Shown: piece by piece, positions 15,972 to 24,412 of the stretch
Layout: the number at the start of each line of letters is the position of its first letter
How positions within the stretch are numbered: position 1 is the stretch's first letter
Source of the DNA: a virus
DNA length: 41,909 nt
Strand: one strand, 5' to 3'
Virus record (IMG/VR): IMGVR_UViG_3300030202_000864
Span: 1-41,909 of that record
The notes under the pieces: model-generated
Database searches by the model: none
What the model saw: only the letters and a program-made list of their open reading frames with translations
Told to the model about the DNA's origin: nothing
Made by a program: the position numbers and the translations under genes

Positions 15972-18900
15972 GTATTCCTGGAGCTGCAAGTCCGCTGTTT
16001 ATTGGAGCGGCGGCTGGTGCTGCTGCGGCGTATCAGATTGATCGCAGCTTGCGGTTCAACAGCGGTGACTCCTCAAAACTTACACGTACCTTTAGTGCCA
16101 GCAATAGGAAAACATTTACATATTCCTGCTGGGTAAAAAGAACACAAACGGGAACCAAGCACAGCTTGTTTCATGCAGGTTCAACTTACTATCGCTTTGA
16201 CAGTGGTGATGATTTATATTTTTATCATCCGCAGGGCAACGTAAACACTGATGCTCTTTTCCGTGACCCTTCAGCGTGGTATCACATCGTTCTTGCTGTA
16301 GATACAACGCAATCTACAGCCGCAAATAGGGTAAAAATATATGTGAATGGGACTCTTGCGAGCCTTAGTGGCACATATCCAAATCAAAACGTAGATGTTG
16401 ACATCAACAGCGCAGCTGTCCACACGATTGGCAGCCAATCTGATTTTGACGTTTATCTAAACGGATATTTAGCCGAAATCCAGTTTCTCGATGGCACTGC
16501 TGTTTCTGATGCGTCTGACTTTGGTGAATACGACAGCAACAATGTTTGGCAGCCAAAAGAATACTCTGGATCCTATGGATCAACTGGATTTTATTTAAAA
16601 TTTGCGGACAACAGCAGCAACGCAGCCTTAGGAACGGATAGCAGCGGCAACAGCAACACTTGGACGGTTAATAATTTAGCGGCAGTTGCTTCAACTTTGA
16701 ACGGTGTCAGTTTTGACGGATCTGGAGACAGATTAACAGTAGTGGACGATGCAGATCTTGCATTCGGAACAGGTGACTTTACTGTTGAAATGTACTTTAT
16801 TGCTGACACTACTAGTGGCAATGATGTCTTGTACGATAGCCGGGGTGCTACTGGTAACCCCACAGATGGATTTTCTATCGTCAGAAATGGCAGTCAGCTT
16901 AGGACATATACAAGCGGGAATTATGCAGTAACGTCCTCTACGACTTTAAGCACAGGCCAGCTGTATCACCTTGCAGTTACGCGTGAAGGTACGACTCAAA
17001 AAATGTACCTTGACGGAACCTTGGTTGGCAGCGCAACTGTAAGTAACAATTTTAGTCAACAAAAAGCAACTATCGGTTCTGATGTTAATGGCGGCGAAAG
17101 CTGGGATGGATTTATCAGTAATGTGCGACTCGTTAAGGGTACTGCTGTCTACACAGCAAACTTTGCTGCGCCTTCAACAGCATTGACCAACGTAACAAAT
17201 ACTGTACTACTGTGTTGTCAGTCATCTAGTTCAACAACTGCATACACTGTTTCTCCTGGGACGATTACGGCGCACGGAGACGTGGCTGTCATGGCCTATA
17301 GCAATCCACCAGCAAACGGGATTGACAGCCTGATTGACACGCCGACGAATTACACCCCTGATTCGGGAAATGCAGGCGGGAACTACGCCACTATAAGTGC
17401 AGTAGACAATGCAGGCGTAACTTTGTCACAGGGAGGCCTAGAAATGGCAACCTCTGGATGGCAAAGTTTTAAGGCAACGATTGGGGTTACGTCGGGTAAG
17501 TATTATTGGGAGACTCAAAACAAACAGTCTGCAGATGCAATCCTTGGCGTAGCAACTCAGCAGGCCTCAGTTCTTCCAAGTGGATCTATCTTTGGCTCGT
17601 CCGGGCACGGTGGAGGTGATTCAAACCCTGCGTGGACTTGGGCTGGCGCGTACAGCTACTTCAACGGCACTTCAACCTATACAGGGCAAAGCAATCATTC
17701 GGCCTCAGACATAATTATGTATGCGCTAGACCTTGACAACGGCAAGTTGTGGTTTGGCAAGAATGGTACTTGGTTTAATTCTTCTTGGGGAACTAACGGA
17801 AACCCTGCTACTGGCGCTAATGCCACAGTTAGCGGTTTAGACACAAGTTATACATATTTTCCGGCTGGCACCTGCCATAGCGGCGGCGCTATTTATAACT
17901 TTGGCCAACGCCCATTTGCTTACACGCCACCATCAGGATTTCTCAGTCTTTGCACTACAAATCTTCCTGACCCAACGATTGCCGATGGTTCGACGGCAAT
18001 GGATGTTTTGACATGGACCGGCAACGCTGCAACAAGGACTCTTTCCGGACTTAATTTTACAAATACGGTTGGGCTCGCATGGGTCAAAAATCGAACTAAT
18101 GCTTTGAATCACGTTATGCAAGACGTTGTTCGAGGATTCACAACAGGGAAGAAACTAGCGCCAAATACAGCAGATGATGAAGGTGATAGCGGTGCTTTGG
18201 CTGATTCCTATGGATACATCAGCGGCGCATCATCTACTGGGTTCACGATTGATAAATCGGGCAGCGGACAAGATTGGGTACAAATGAATAACAGCTCAAA
18301 CAATTATGTAGCTTGGGCATGGTACGGTGGATCGTCAACGGGCAGCAACACTGATGGCAGCATCACAACTAATGTCCGCGCTAATGCGTCTGCTGGGTTT
18401 TCAATTGTGGGATATACAGGCAACGCAACGGTTGGTGCGACGATAGGGCACGGGTTAAATAGTGCGCCTGAATGGCTGGTGTTTAAAAATAGAGAAGAAG
18501 GAGCTGGCAACTGGTACGTCTATCACAAATCCGTTGGTCACACTAAATACCTGACATTAGACCGCACTCATGCTGCTTATTCGCATAGTTTTTTGAACAA
18601 TACTGCGCCAACCAATTCTGTTATTACCCTAAACAACACTGCTGAAGTTAATGCTACTGGGCAAGGCATAATTTGCTATGCGTGGACTTCTGTTGCCGGA
18701 TATAGCAGTTTTGGTTCGTACACCGGCACGGGAACTTCTGATAATTCAGCCCCGTTCATTTATACCGGAATGCGTCCTAGGTGGCTGCTTATAAAGAGAA
18801 CAGATAGCGCCAAGGCTTGGCAACTAATGGACACTACACGCGACCAAATTAACCCGGCTGATACTAGTCTTTTCCCTGCTGGCGCTGATGCTGAGTCAGG

Positions 18901-19042
18901 TAATAATGCTAATTACTATATAGACATACTATCTAACGGTTTTAAAATTAGAACTAGTCACGACAGTCGGAACGCATCTGGTGGAACATACATTTACGCC
19001 GCATTTGCTGAGCATCCGCAAAAAACGGCGAGAGCGAGATGA
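15968..19042 (+). CDS. Large lectin-type tail fibre / receptor-binding protein
   Basis: 1024 residues. Two concanavalin/LamG-like jelly-roll domains lie at about 26-235 (RSLRFNSGDSSKLTRTFS..., WYHIVLAVDTT, VKIYVNGT, GYLAEIQFLDG) and 240-415 (VSFDGSGDRLTVVDDADLAFG, LYHLAVTREG, MYLDGTLVG, GFISNVRLVKG). A SPRY-like region (about 495-650: SGKYYWE, LWFGKNGTWF, YFPAGTCHS) follows, then a C-terminal repeat region with GFSIVGYTGNATVGATIGHGL and PEWLVFKNRE. It probably binds cell-surface glycans. It has only one TGGARCG motif, at its first codons, suggesting later acquisition. Confidence 0.75.
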   Translation: MSIPGAASPLFIGAAAGAAAAYQIDRSLRFNSGDSSKLTRTFSASNRKTFTYSCWVKRTQTGTKHSLFHAGSTYYRFDSGDDLYFYHPQGNVNTDALFRDPSAWYHIVLAVDTTQSTAANRVKIYVNGTLASLSGTYPNQNVDVDINSAAVHTIGSQSDFDVYLNGYLAEIQFLDGTAVSDASDFGEYDSNNVWQPKEYSGSYGSTGFYLKFADNSSNAALGTDSSGNSNTWTVNNLAAVASTLNGVSFDGSGDRLTVVDDADLAFGTGDFTVEMYFIADTTSGNDVLYDSRGATGNPTDGFSIVRNGSQLRTYTSGNYAVTSSTTLSTGQLYHLAVTREGTTQKMYLDGTLVGSATVSNNFSQQKATIGSDVNGGESWDGFISNVRLVKGTAVYTANFAAPSTALTNVTNTVLLCCQSSSSTTAYTVSPGTITAHGDVAVMAYSNPPANGIDSLIDTPTNYTPDSGNAGGNYATISAVDNAGVTLSQGGLEMATSGWQSFKATIGVTSGKYYWETQNKQSADAILGVATQQASVLPSGSIFGSSGHGGGDSNPAWTWAGAYSYFNGTSTYTGQSNHSASDIIMYALDLDNGKLWFGKNGTWFNSSWGTNGNPATGANATVSGLDTSYTYFPAGTCHSGGAIYNFGQRPFAYTPPSGFLSLCTTNLPDPTIADGSTAMDVLTWTGNAATRTLSGLNFTNTVGLAWVKNRTNALNHVMQDVVRGFTTGKKLAPNTADDEGDSGALADSYGYISGASSTGFTIDKSGSGQDWVQMNNSSNNYVAWAWYGGSSTGSNTDGSITTNVRANASAGFSIVGYTGNATVGATIGHGLNSAPEWLVFKNREEGAGNWYVYHKSVGHTKYLTLDRTHAAYSHSFLNNTAPTNSVITLNNTAEVNATGQGIICYAWTSVAGYSSFGSYTGTGTSDNSAPFIYTGMRPRWLLIKRTDSAKAWQLMDTTRDQINPADTSLFPAGADAESGNNANYYIDILSNGFKIRTSHDSRNASGGTYIYAAFAEHPQKTARAR

Positions 19043-19060
19043 CCAGCCAAGTTACTAACA

Positions 19061-19085
19061 CCGCGCGTGCGCGGTAACATCGTTT
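19061..19085 (+). terminator. Candidate terminator after lectin fibre
   Basis: GC-rich dyad CCGCG-CGTG-CGCGG (19061-19074) followed by TAACATCGTTTTATC. The T-stretch is short, so this may be weak or only a hairpin separating fibre genes from the accessory genes. Confidence 0.4.
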
Positions 19086-19100
19086 TATCGCCCCAGATCC

Positions 19101-19634
19101 ATGCCTTATCAACTTGGCGACAGGACATTGGCTCTTGACGTTGCTTGGGAGCACAACGATGTCCAGTACCCAGCGAATTGGCTTCGCTTGAGCACAGAAC
19201 AGGATCGTGCAGAGCTTGGCATCACTTGGGTCGATAACGAGCCGTCGTGGGCTCAGAAGTGGTATTGGGGTTATGACTCTGACGGCAACCTGATTCCCAA
19301 GACCTACACCGATCTGAAAGCCAACTGGATCGCTCAAACCAAAGACACGGCTTACAACATGCTGCAGCCGTCTGATTATTTGTGGCCCAAGCTGCAAGAG
19401 GCAAACAGCAGCTTTTCTGCCGCCAAGACTGCCTACACCGCATCGCCTTGGAGCACTTGGCGTTCCACCATTAGGACTGAGTGCGCTGCGATGGTTGCCA
19501 AGATTGAGGAGACCGCAAGCGTTGGTGACACGTCACCTCATGCGGATTTTGGCAGAGTGCAAGCGTTGCAGGAATACATTGAAGGCAGCAGCTATAACGT
19601 GTGGACTGCTGACCCTGACAATGCAGAGACCTGA
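19101..19634 (+). CDS. Trp-rich fibre-associated or fibre-assembly-like protein
   Basis: 177 residues, very rich in Trp and Tyr. The N-terminal part (PYQLGDRTLALDVAWEHNDVQYPANWLRL) looks like the small chaperone or tip proteins that follow fibre genes; the C-terminal half is helical (ANSSFSAAKTAYTAS..., IRTECAAMVAKIEE). Being next to the large fibre it may help fold or decorate it. I recognise no defined family. Confidence 0.45.
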   Translation: MPYQLGDRTLALDVAWEHNDVQYPANWLRLSTEQDRAELGITWVDNEPSWAQKWYWGYDSDGNLIPKTYTDLKANWIAQTKDTAYNMLQPSDYLWPKLQEANSSFSAAKTAYTASPWSTWRSTIRTECAAMVAKIEETASVGDTSPHADFGRVQALQEYIEGSSYNVWTADPDNAET

Positions 19635-19800
19635 CCCGATGATCGCGTCTAAGCCTGGTGCGGAAGACGTGGAGGCTATGGCTAACCGTCAAGCATGGTT
19701 GGAAGAGCTGTATATGTACGACGGTCGCGATAAGCGTGACCATCCAATGCACGGCTTGTTTACTGGTCTGGCCAAGAAGTACCAGCAGTTTGCAGGCTAA
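19621..19800 (+). CDS. Small conserved-looking phage protein
   Basis: 59 residues from ATG 19621, overlapping the previous stop by 14 bases; ATG 19639 is an alternative. Sequence ANRQAWLEELYMYDGR and HPMHGLFTGLAKKYQQF resembles a small helical protein I recall from marine phage genomes. No domain known. The open frame extends further upstream but only as a shadow of the preceding gene. Confidence 0.55.
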   Translation: MQRPDPMIASKPGAEDVEAMANRQAWLEELYMYDGRDKRDHPMHGLFTGLAKKYQQFAG

Positions 19801-19877
19801 TGGTATGGATCACATTCAAAATCGTCACATAGACGAAGCAAGTAACGTGGTCTCGGAAAACGTTAACTCTCTTCCAA

Positions 19878-20231
19878 ATGATCAAACCTCTCGTAATCGC
19901 TGTTTCTGGTGTTCTCGCTGGTTCAGCTGCCTTGGCAGGCCCTTATGCCAACGTTGAAAACAATGCTGGCTATCAGGATGGCTTTCTTGGAAGCACGACA
20001 GACATCCATGTTGGATATGAAGGTGGCGACGGTGTCTATGGCTTCTACCTGCAAGGCGGACCTGCCTTGGTCTCTCCTGAAGGCGGTGACGTAGACATGG
20101 AACTGTCTGGCAAAATCGGTGGCAGCGTGCAAGCCACTGAAAATTTCAGCGTCTATGGTGAGCTGAGCTTCATTACTGCTGAAGAAGACCCTTCCATTGG
20201 CACCAAGCTTGGCGCTAAGTGGAACTTCTGA
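19878..20231 (+). CDS. Secreted beta-barrel-like (outer-membrane type) protein
   Basis: 117 residues. A clear Sec signal peptide (MIKPLVIAVSGVLAGSAALA, cleavage before GPYANVE) is followed by alternating strands (DIHVGYEGG, YGFYLQGGPALV, MELSGKIGGSVQAT, FSVYGELSFIT, GTKLGAKWNF) ending in Phe, the signature of outer-membrane barrel proteins. It would be exported to the host outer membrane. It may block receptors or alter permeability. Similar small proteins occur in cyanophages; function unknown. Closed by a strong terminator. Confidence 0.6.
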   Translation: MIKPLVIAVSGVLAGSAALAGPYANVENNAGYQDGFLGSTTDIHVGYEGGDGVYGFYLQGGPALVSPEGGDVDMELSGKIGGSVQATENFSVYGELSFITAEEDPSIGTKLGAKWNF

Positions 20232-20260
20232 GCTAGCCTGAGTTTGCAGAGACGCTTCTA

Positions 20261-20295
20261 CCTCTCCTGGTCTCACACAGCAGGAGGGGTTTTTT
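20261..20295 (+). terminator. Rho-independent terminator
   Basis: Nine-base stem CCTCTCCTG (20261-20269) and CAGGAGGGG (20281-20289, one G-U), then six T. It ends the transcript of the secreted barrel-like gene and lies 7 bases before the next ATG. Confidence 0.85.
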
Positions 20296-20301
20296 CTTGC
20301 C

Positions 20302-20538
20302 ATGCAAAAGCTTTTTAACGTAATGTCCGTCGCATCCTTCGTGATGTCAGGCGGCATGGTGATTGGATCGGTGTTGCTTTACAGCCGCATCCCATCGCTA
20401 ACCAAGCACTACATGAGTGAGCTAAAGCTTGAGTTGACCAAGATGGTCACTGATGTGGTGCCTGGTCAGATTGATGAAATCATGCCAGAACTGCCGACAA
20501 CTACTGGTCCAGCTGTGCCTTTCAAGTCACCATTTTAG
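20302..20538 (+). CDS. Small single-span membrane protein
   Basis: 78 residues with a transmembrane segment at about 8-27 (MSVASFVMSGGMVIGSVLLY) and a soluble tail with a Pro-rich end (MPELPTTTGPAVPFKSPF). Its start follows a terminator, so a promoter may lie close by or readthrough is used. The 3' end overlaps the minus-strand gene by 17 bases. Resembles small cyanophage membrane proteins; role unknown, a holin-like role is possible but unsupported. Confidence 0.55.
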   Translation: MQKLFNVMSVASFVMSGGMVIGSVLLYSRIPSLTKHYMSELKLELTKMVTDVVPGQIDEIMPELPTTTGPAVPFKSPF

Positions 20539-20842
20539 TGTTGGCAGTGAAATCCTCTGGGTCATGAGCTTCAGGGCCGAAGCCTTCCGCCTTGATCCGT
20601 TCAGCAATGTTCGCTTTTGGCGCGGGTGCCTCAGCTTTCTGCTCAAACGAGGCAAGCCATTCGCGTAACGCGTCACCAGTAGGCGTACCTTTCGGCCATT
20701 TGACCCAGCGCAAGATTGCTTTTGGATCGGTAAACGGTCTGGCAGTTTTGCCTGACATTACGGTGTAGACAACAGGCGGTCCTTCTCTTCTGCGGTTACG
20801 CTCAATCCACAGCTGACCTGCTGTAAACCGTTCAGATTTCAT
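20522..20842 (-). CDS. Hypothetical basic protein, 106 residues
   Basis: Soluble, charged: N-terminus KSERFTAGQLWIERNRRREG, a middle WVKWPKGTPTGDALREWLASFEQ and an Ala/Pro linker before a helical end. AGGAATCTCAGGC precedes the ATG, a usable ribosome site. The start shares the tetramer CATG (20840-20843) with the divergent gene. No family recognised. Confidence 0.55.
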   Translation of the reverse strand: MKSERFTAGQLWIERNRRREGPPVVYTVMSGKTARPFTDPKAILRWVKWPKGTPTGDALREWLASFEQKAEAPAPKANIAERIKAEGFGPEAHDPEDFTANTKMVT

Positions 20843-21599
20843 GCCTGAGATTCCTGAAATTGGGGTTCAACGTATCTCCGTTCCAGAGATTCTTGAATGG
20901 CGTTCACTGCCACCACAGAGTATTCCAAATGCCCCACCCATCACGCTTCAGCTTGGATTTCCAGTGGCGGATATTCCGGGCTGCGTGGAGACTCGAAACA
21001 CGGCACCTGGAGACGAACAGGTTTACACCGATGATCCGCGTGGCAACCTGGTTGCTTGTGGTGCGGAAATGCCTTCATACAAGCCGCTGGATTTCACGCC
21101 CGGCACTCTGACTTACAGCAGAGCAAAACCACCAGCCATTGATCCAGACATAGAAAAACCGGCTGAGGTCTTAAATCAGCCGGATCGCATCCCCTCTTCG
21201 CCGAGTGCCAATCTCGACATTCCAAATGTAGCTGCGGACTTGCCATGTCCTCCTCCTGACGCAATTCCTTTAGGTGCGAAAAACAAATCTCAAACTGCCG
21301 TCATTATTGGTTACAAGCGGATCGACGGTAAATGCGAAGCGGTTTATGAGCCGCTTGGAATACCGGCCATCATCGGGAATTATCTTCCTGGTGCGCCTGT
21401 TGTCTCTACGACTGCGGCGACTGTGGCTGTGGCGACGACGGTTGCCATCTTCGTCAAACCGTTAGGTGACATCTTGCTGAAGGCGGTCAAACCAATCGTC
21501 AAAAAAACGATCAAGAAGATCAAGGAGAAGTTGGGGAAGAAGGTAGTTGTTGAGTCTGCTTGGCAGCGCCGGAAGTTTCAGAGGGCTTTGCGTAAATGA
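20841..21599 (+). CDS. Proline-rich protein with C-terminal membrane segment
   Basis: 252 residues. About 1-140 are Pro-rich and low in secondary structure (VPEILEWRSLPPQSIPNAPP), with cysteines in GCVETR, VACGAEM and LPCPPP. A Gly/Tyr patch (VIIGYKRIDGKCEAVYEPLG) leads to a hydrophobic Ala/Thr/Val stretch at about 188-210 (TTAATVAVATTVAIFVKPLG), then a strongly basic Lys-rich end. This layout fits a virion or envelope-anchored protein. No ribosome site is visible before ATG 20841. Function unknown. Confidence 0.55.
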   Translation: MPEIPEIGVQRISVPEILEWRSLPPQSIPNAPPITLQLGFPVADIPGCVETRNTAPGDEQVYTDDPRGNLVACGAEMPSYKPLDFTPGTLTYSRAKPPAIDPDIEKPAEVLNQPDRIPSSPSANLDIPNVAADLPCPPPDAIPLGAKNKSQTAVIIGYKRIDGKCEAVYEPLGIPAIIGNYLPGAPVVSTTAATVAVATTVAIFVKPLGDILLKAVKPIVKKTIKKIKEKLGKKVVVESAWQRRKFQRALRK

Positions 21600-22251
21600 T
21601 TTTATGTGTGTGGGGCGGAATCTTTGGTGGCGGATTGTTTACGACAACATCAGCACAGATTGCTGAGAAGGGGCTGTCAGGGTGAAAGCTAACTCCGTCT
21701 CTGATGAGATCGGCGCAGTTCTTGAGGCGCTTGATCTCGTAGACCATGCGCTCGTTGGCAAGCTTGGCGTCTAGCAGTGCCACTTGTTTTTCAGCTGCTT
21801 TGCGACAGGTTCTGACATGATGCCTGTCTAGCGGCACAGAGATCGTGGCGGTGATGCCAGCGTTGATCGAAAAATTGTCCTTTTGCCCTGTACGAACAGG
21901 TTTATAGAAAAGGACATTGCCCGGATTATCGGGCCTGCCATCTGGGACGGGGTTACCTTCCGGATCAAACGCGCCAACCAGATCGATAGTGTCATAAACC
22001 GGTTCGTTGTAGTGCGACTCATACGGATCGGCCCAGCTAGTGGTGGAGCTAAGGAATGGATTGATGTTTAGCGTTGCGCCTTGGCAGCTAATCCCTCCAC
22101 CGTATGTATTTGTAAATTGGCGACTTGGCACGACTTGAACTGCCTGATTCGTCACACTTCCAGAGCTGTTAGCAACTGGGGCGGCAGTGCTTGAGACCTG
22201 TGCTTGTGCTGGAGCGGTGAGCAGTAAAAGCGTTGCTATGACTCGCTTCAT
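21520..22251 (-). CDS. Secreted protein, last gene of a four-gene export operon
   Basis: 243 residues with a Sec signal (MKRVIATLLLLTAPAQA, cut before QVSS). The mature part has RQFTNTYGGGISCQGATLN, then a helical segment with Cys residues (CRKAAEKQVALLDAKLANE, LKNCADLIRDG) and a Pro/His-rich tail. Periplasmic or envelope location is expected. Overlaps the upstream gene by 4 bases (ATGA) and converges on the + gene with 80 bases of overlap. Similar proteins occur in marine cyanophages; role unknown. Confidence 0.6.
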   Translation of the reverse strand: MKRVIATLLLLTAPAQAQVSSTAAPVANSSGSVTNQAVQVVPSRQFTNTYGGGISCQGATLNINPFLSSTTSWADPYESHYNEPVYDTIDLVGAFDPEGNPVPDGRPDNPGNVLFYKPVRTGQKDNFSINAGITATISVPLDRHHVRTCRKAAEKQVALLDAKLANERMVYEIKRLKNCADLIRDGVSFHPDSPFSAICADVVVNNPPPKIPPHTHKIIYAKPSETSGAAKQTQQLPSSPTSP

Positions 22252-22694
22252 TGGGTGAAGGTGCTTAGCGTCTCCGTGGTTGATTCAACGTCAGTCTCAC
22301 GCGTAATGATCGTGTGCTCTGTCAGTCCTGGACCTTGGAGCGTTTCAGCAAAGGAGAACGAAGCAGCCTCATTAACGATTTTCCACGATGGCTTGGATGA
22401 AGGGTCAAGTCCGCGCCAAACACTGCCAACACCATTCAAGCTGTTTGTCGTTGTAACAATGCCCATTGGGGCAATAGGGCCATTTGGAGCGACGTTAGTG
22501 CCAGAGGCTGTGTACTCATAACCCGTTCTATAGCGATACGAGTTGATGACCTCATTCACCTTGGTCTTTGTGGTCGTCGTTGATTTGAGTGTGCCCTGTT
22601 GAAAGTTAGGCACGACTGGAATGGACTTAGCTTCTGGAGCGGCGAGTGCGATGACGCACAGAACGCCCCAAGAGATCCAAATGCCTGTCCACAT
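22248..22694 (-). CDS. Secreted protein, third gene of export operon
   Basis: 148 residues. N-terminal hydrophobic segment (WISWGVLCVIALAAPEAKS) acts as signal or anchor. The mature part is Thr/Ser-rich with strand-like segments (TKTKVNEVINSYRYRTGYEY, EHTIITRETDVESTTETLS). It begins one base after the preceding stop and ends in an ATGA overlap with the next gene. No family recognised; envelope role inferred from export and neighbours. Confidence 0.55.
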   Translation of the reverse strand: MWTGIWISWGVLCVIALAAPEAKSIPVVPNFQQGTLKSTTTTKTKVNEVINSYRYRTGYEYTASGTNVAPNGPIAPMGIVTTTNSLNGVGSVWRGLDPSSKPSWKIVNEAASFSFAETLQGPGLTEHTIITRETDVESTTETLSTFTQ

Positions 22695-23186
22695 TTACTT
22701 GATTGTGAGTTCCGAGGTCAGTTGTCCGATTGCCAAGGTGTTTGCTCCACCTGCTGTAATAGTCATAGCGCCGTCTGAATGGATGGTGCCTGCAAGGTCG
22801 CCTGCAGTACCTGAGGCAGTTGAGACAACGCTGCCAAAGTTTGGAACAGTGCCTGTCGTCACTGCTGACGTTGGAACGGCGTCTGCCTGTGTGTAGCTCT
22901 GGCTAAAAGAGAATGCTTCGCCAGGTGTGTCTTGAGTGGCTGCAATCGTCCCTGGAGCGTAAACACCGCTGGTGATTGTTCCAGCTGAAATGGTGTTGGC
23001 TGTACTGCCGTCAGTTGTATCTACCCCAGAACCTGAGATAGAGAAGGAACTGCCAATTCTGTCTGCGCTTGTCACAGCGCCACCAACCTGCAGTGAGATT
23101 GATGACATGATTTTGTGGGTCAGATCAGCATGAGCTGGCGAGGCAGCTGCCAATGTGACTCCCAATACCAAAAGTGTGCGCTTCAT
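22695..23186 (-). CDS. Secreted Ser/Thr/Gly-rich protein, second gene of export operon
   Basis: 163 residues with a clear Sec signal (MKRTLLVLGVTLAAASPAHA, cut before DLTHK). The mature region is a low-complexity Ser/Thr/Ala/Gly beta-type sequence (ISGSGVDTTDGSTANTIS, GTITSGVYAPGTIAAT) ending in a short strand. It could polymerise or coat the cell surface. Starts within a 4-base overlap with the small membrane gene. Carries TGGARCG motifs on the strand opposite to its coding strand. Confidence 0.6.
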   Translation of the reverse strand: MKRTLLVLGVTLAAASPAHADLTHKIMSSISLQVGGAVTSADRIGSSFSISGSGVDTTDGSTANTISAGTITSGVYAPGTIAATQDTPGEAFSFSQSYTQADAVPTSAVTTGTVPNFGSVVSTASGTAGDLAGTIHSDGAMTITAGGANTLAIGQLTSELTIK

Positions 23187-23449
23187 TTGATGCCAGCTTT
23201 GGTGTCTTTGTTATCGACAATAGTAGGTTTCTTATTTCCGTTTCCATTGCTCTTCCGCTCGATACCAAACGAGGCCATAGCACCCGTCAAAAGTGACGCC
23301 ACGAACGTATTGTCCATCTTCATCTGAGGGAAGAAGCCCAGATAGGAAACGGTGAGCAGTGTGGCGCTCCAGACCAGCACAGCGCATTTGACGACATCAG
23401 CCACGCTGACGCCTTCCTTTTCGTGTTGATCTTCAGGGTTGGTGGCCAT
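23183..23449 (-). CDS. Small two-span membrane protein, candidate holin
   Basis: 88 residues. Two hydrophobic stretches, about 20-40 (VVKCAVLVWSATLLTVSYLG) and 48-65 (TFVASLLTGAMASFGI), are joined by a short polar turn and followed by a basic, Asn/Lys-rich tail; size and topology fit class II holins. It heads the four-gene minus operon and lies next to the C39 peptidase gene. The holin label is inference from topology and context only. Confidence 0.45.
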   Translation of the reverse strand: MATNPEDQHEKEGVSVADVVKCAVLVWSATLLTVSYLGFFPQMKMDNTFVASLLTGAMASFGIERKSNGNGNKKPTIVDNKDTKAGIK

Positions 23450-23491
23450 AGCAGAACAGAGCTACCGTTACAGCGTAACTAGGTCAATCCA

Positions 23492-23665
23492 ATGCTTCTA
23501 GTTCTCAAGCCGATCCTTATGACCGCCTGGAAATCACGGGCGTTCAAAGAGCTGATTTTGGCGATGTTGGAAAAGATCGTTGCAAGAACGGATAACGATT
23601 TGGACGACTTGGCAGTGAAGCATGTGCGTGAAATGCTATTGCCTGACACTAGGATTGAAAAATAG
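23492..23665 (+). CDS. Small helical protein (57 residues)
   Basis: ATG 23492 preceded by AGGTC; TAG at 23663-23665. The product begins MLLVLKPILMTAWKSRAFKE, contains the helix LILAMLEKIVARTDNDLDD and ends near LLPDTRIEK. It looks like a small protein I recall from cyanophages. It lies 3 bases before the GTG of the peptidase gene and is probably cotranscribed with it. Function unknown. Confidence 0.6.
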   Translation: MLLVLKPILMTAWKSRAFKELILAMLEKIVARTDNDLDDLAVKHVREMLLPDTRIEK

Positions 23666-23668
23666 GTA

Positions 23669-24412
23669 GTGTCCGGCATCATTCAGCTAATACTGCTGCT
23701 GCTAGTCATGGGGCTTGCACTGCTTCCATTCTTCAAATTTTTCCGTGGTACGCCCCACCAGTTGGCTGCAATTAAGGAGCTTGAGGAGTCAGTGCCAGAG
23801 GAGCTATTGGCGGAGGATGCAGATTGGTTTCAATCTTGGAAAGAGAGTGGATATGACCAGCAGGTCTACATGCCGTACTTCAAGCAGCTCGATAACAAGA
23901 CTGGAACGGGCTATAGGGAGTGTTTCAGTTCAGCAGCAGCCATGGTGGCGGCCTATTACAAGAAAGTTCGTACAGATGATGAATACAACAAGATTCGCGC
24001 CAAGTTCGGAGACACCACGTCAGTAGAAGCTCAGCTAGCAGCGTTACGCAGTCTTGGGTTAGAGGCTGAGTTCCGTAAAGACGGTGATGCAGACATGCTT
24101 GAAATGGAGATTGAACAGGGCAGGCCAGTGTTAGTTGGTTGGTTGCACGCCGGAAACATGCTTCGTGGTGAACCACCCATGTGCAATGGAATGGGTTGTG
24201 GGCATTGGAGCGTTATCAGCGGCTATGCAGGCAAGAACAGCAACGATCCAGAGTGGATCATGCAAGACCCTAGGGGATATCCCGAAATGGAGAAGGGTGG
24301 CCATAGCAACCCGCATTTGGGACGTAACGTCCGTGTAAGACAGGCTGCGTTTTACCAGCGTTGGCAGGCTGAAGGCCCTAGGACTGGCTGGGTAATTCTG
24401 GTGAATGAGTAG
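23669..24412 (+). CDS. Membrane-anchored C39-like cysteine peptidase, candidate lysis enzyme
   Basis: 247 residues from GTG 23669. N-terminal transmembrane or signal-anchor segment at about 4-25 (IIQLILLLLVMGLALLPFF). The Peptidase_C39_2-like domain has Cys85 (GYRECFSSAAAMVAAYY), His179 (GCGHWSVISGY) and Asp200 (MQDPRG) as candidate catalytic triad. Such proteins occur in marine cyanophages. An exported anchor, a cysteine protease fold and neighbours with membrane spans make a lysis role plausible, but cleavage of a protein target is equally possible. Confidence 0.6.
   Translation: MSGIIQLILLLLVMGLALLPFFKFFRGTPHQLAAIKELEESVPEELLAEDADWFQSWKESGYDQQVYMPYFKQLDNKTGTGYRECFSSAAAMVAAYYKKVRTDDEYNKIRAKFGDTTSVEAQLAALRSLGLEAEFRKDGDADMLEMEIEQGRPVLVGWLHAGNMLRGEPPMCNGMGCGHWSVISGYAGKNSNDPEWIMQDPRGYPEMEKGGHSNPHLGRNVRVRQAAFYQRWQAEGPRTGWVILVNE

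Noticed and set aside
19495-19620. Upstream extension of the 59-residue gene
   Set aside because: It overlaps the Trp-rich protein completely and reads as a shadow; ATG 19621 is preferred.
23479-23682. Minus-strand frame opposite the small helical gene
   Set aside because: The + strand frame 23492-23665 has a better start, a sensible helical product and fits the gene chain.
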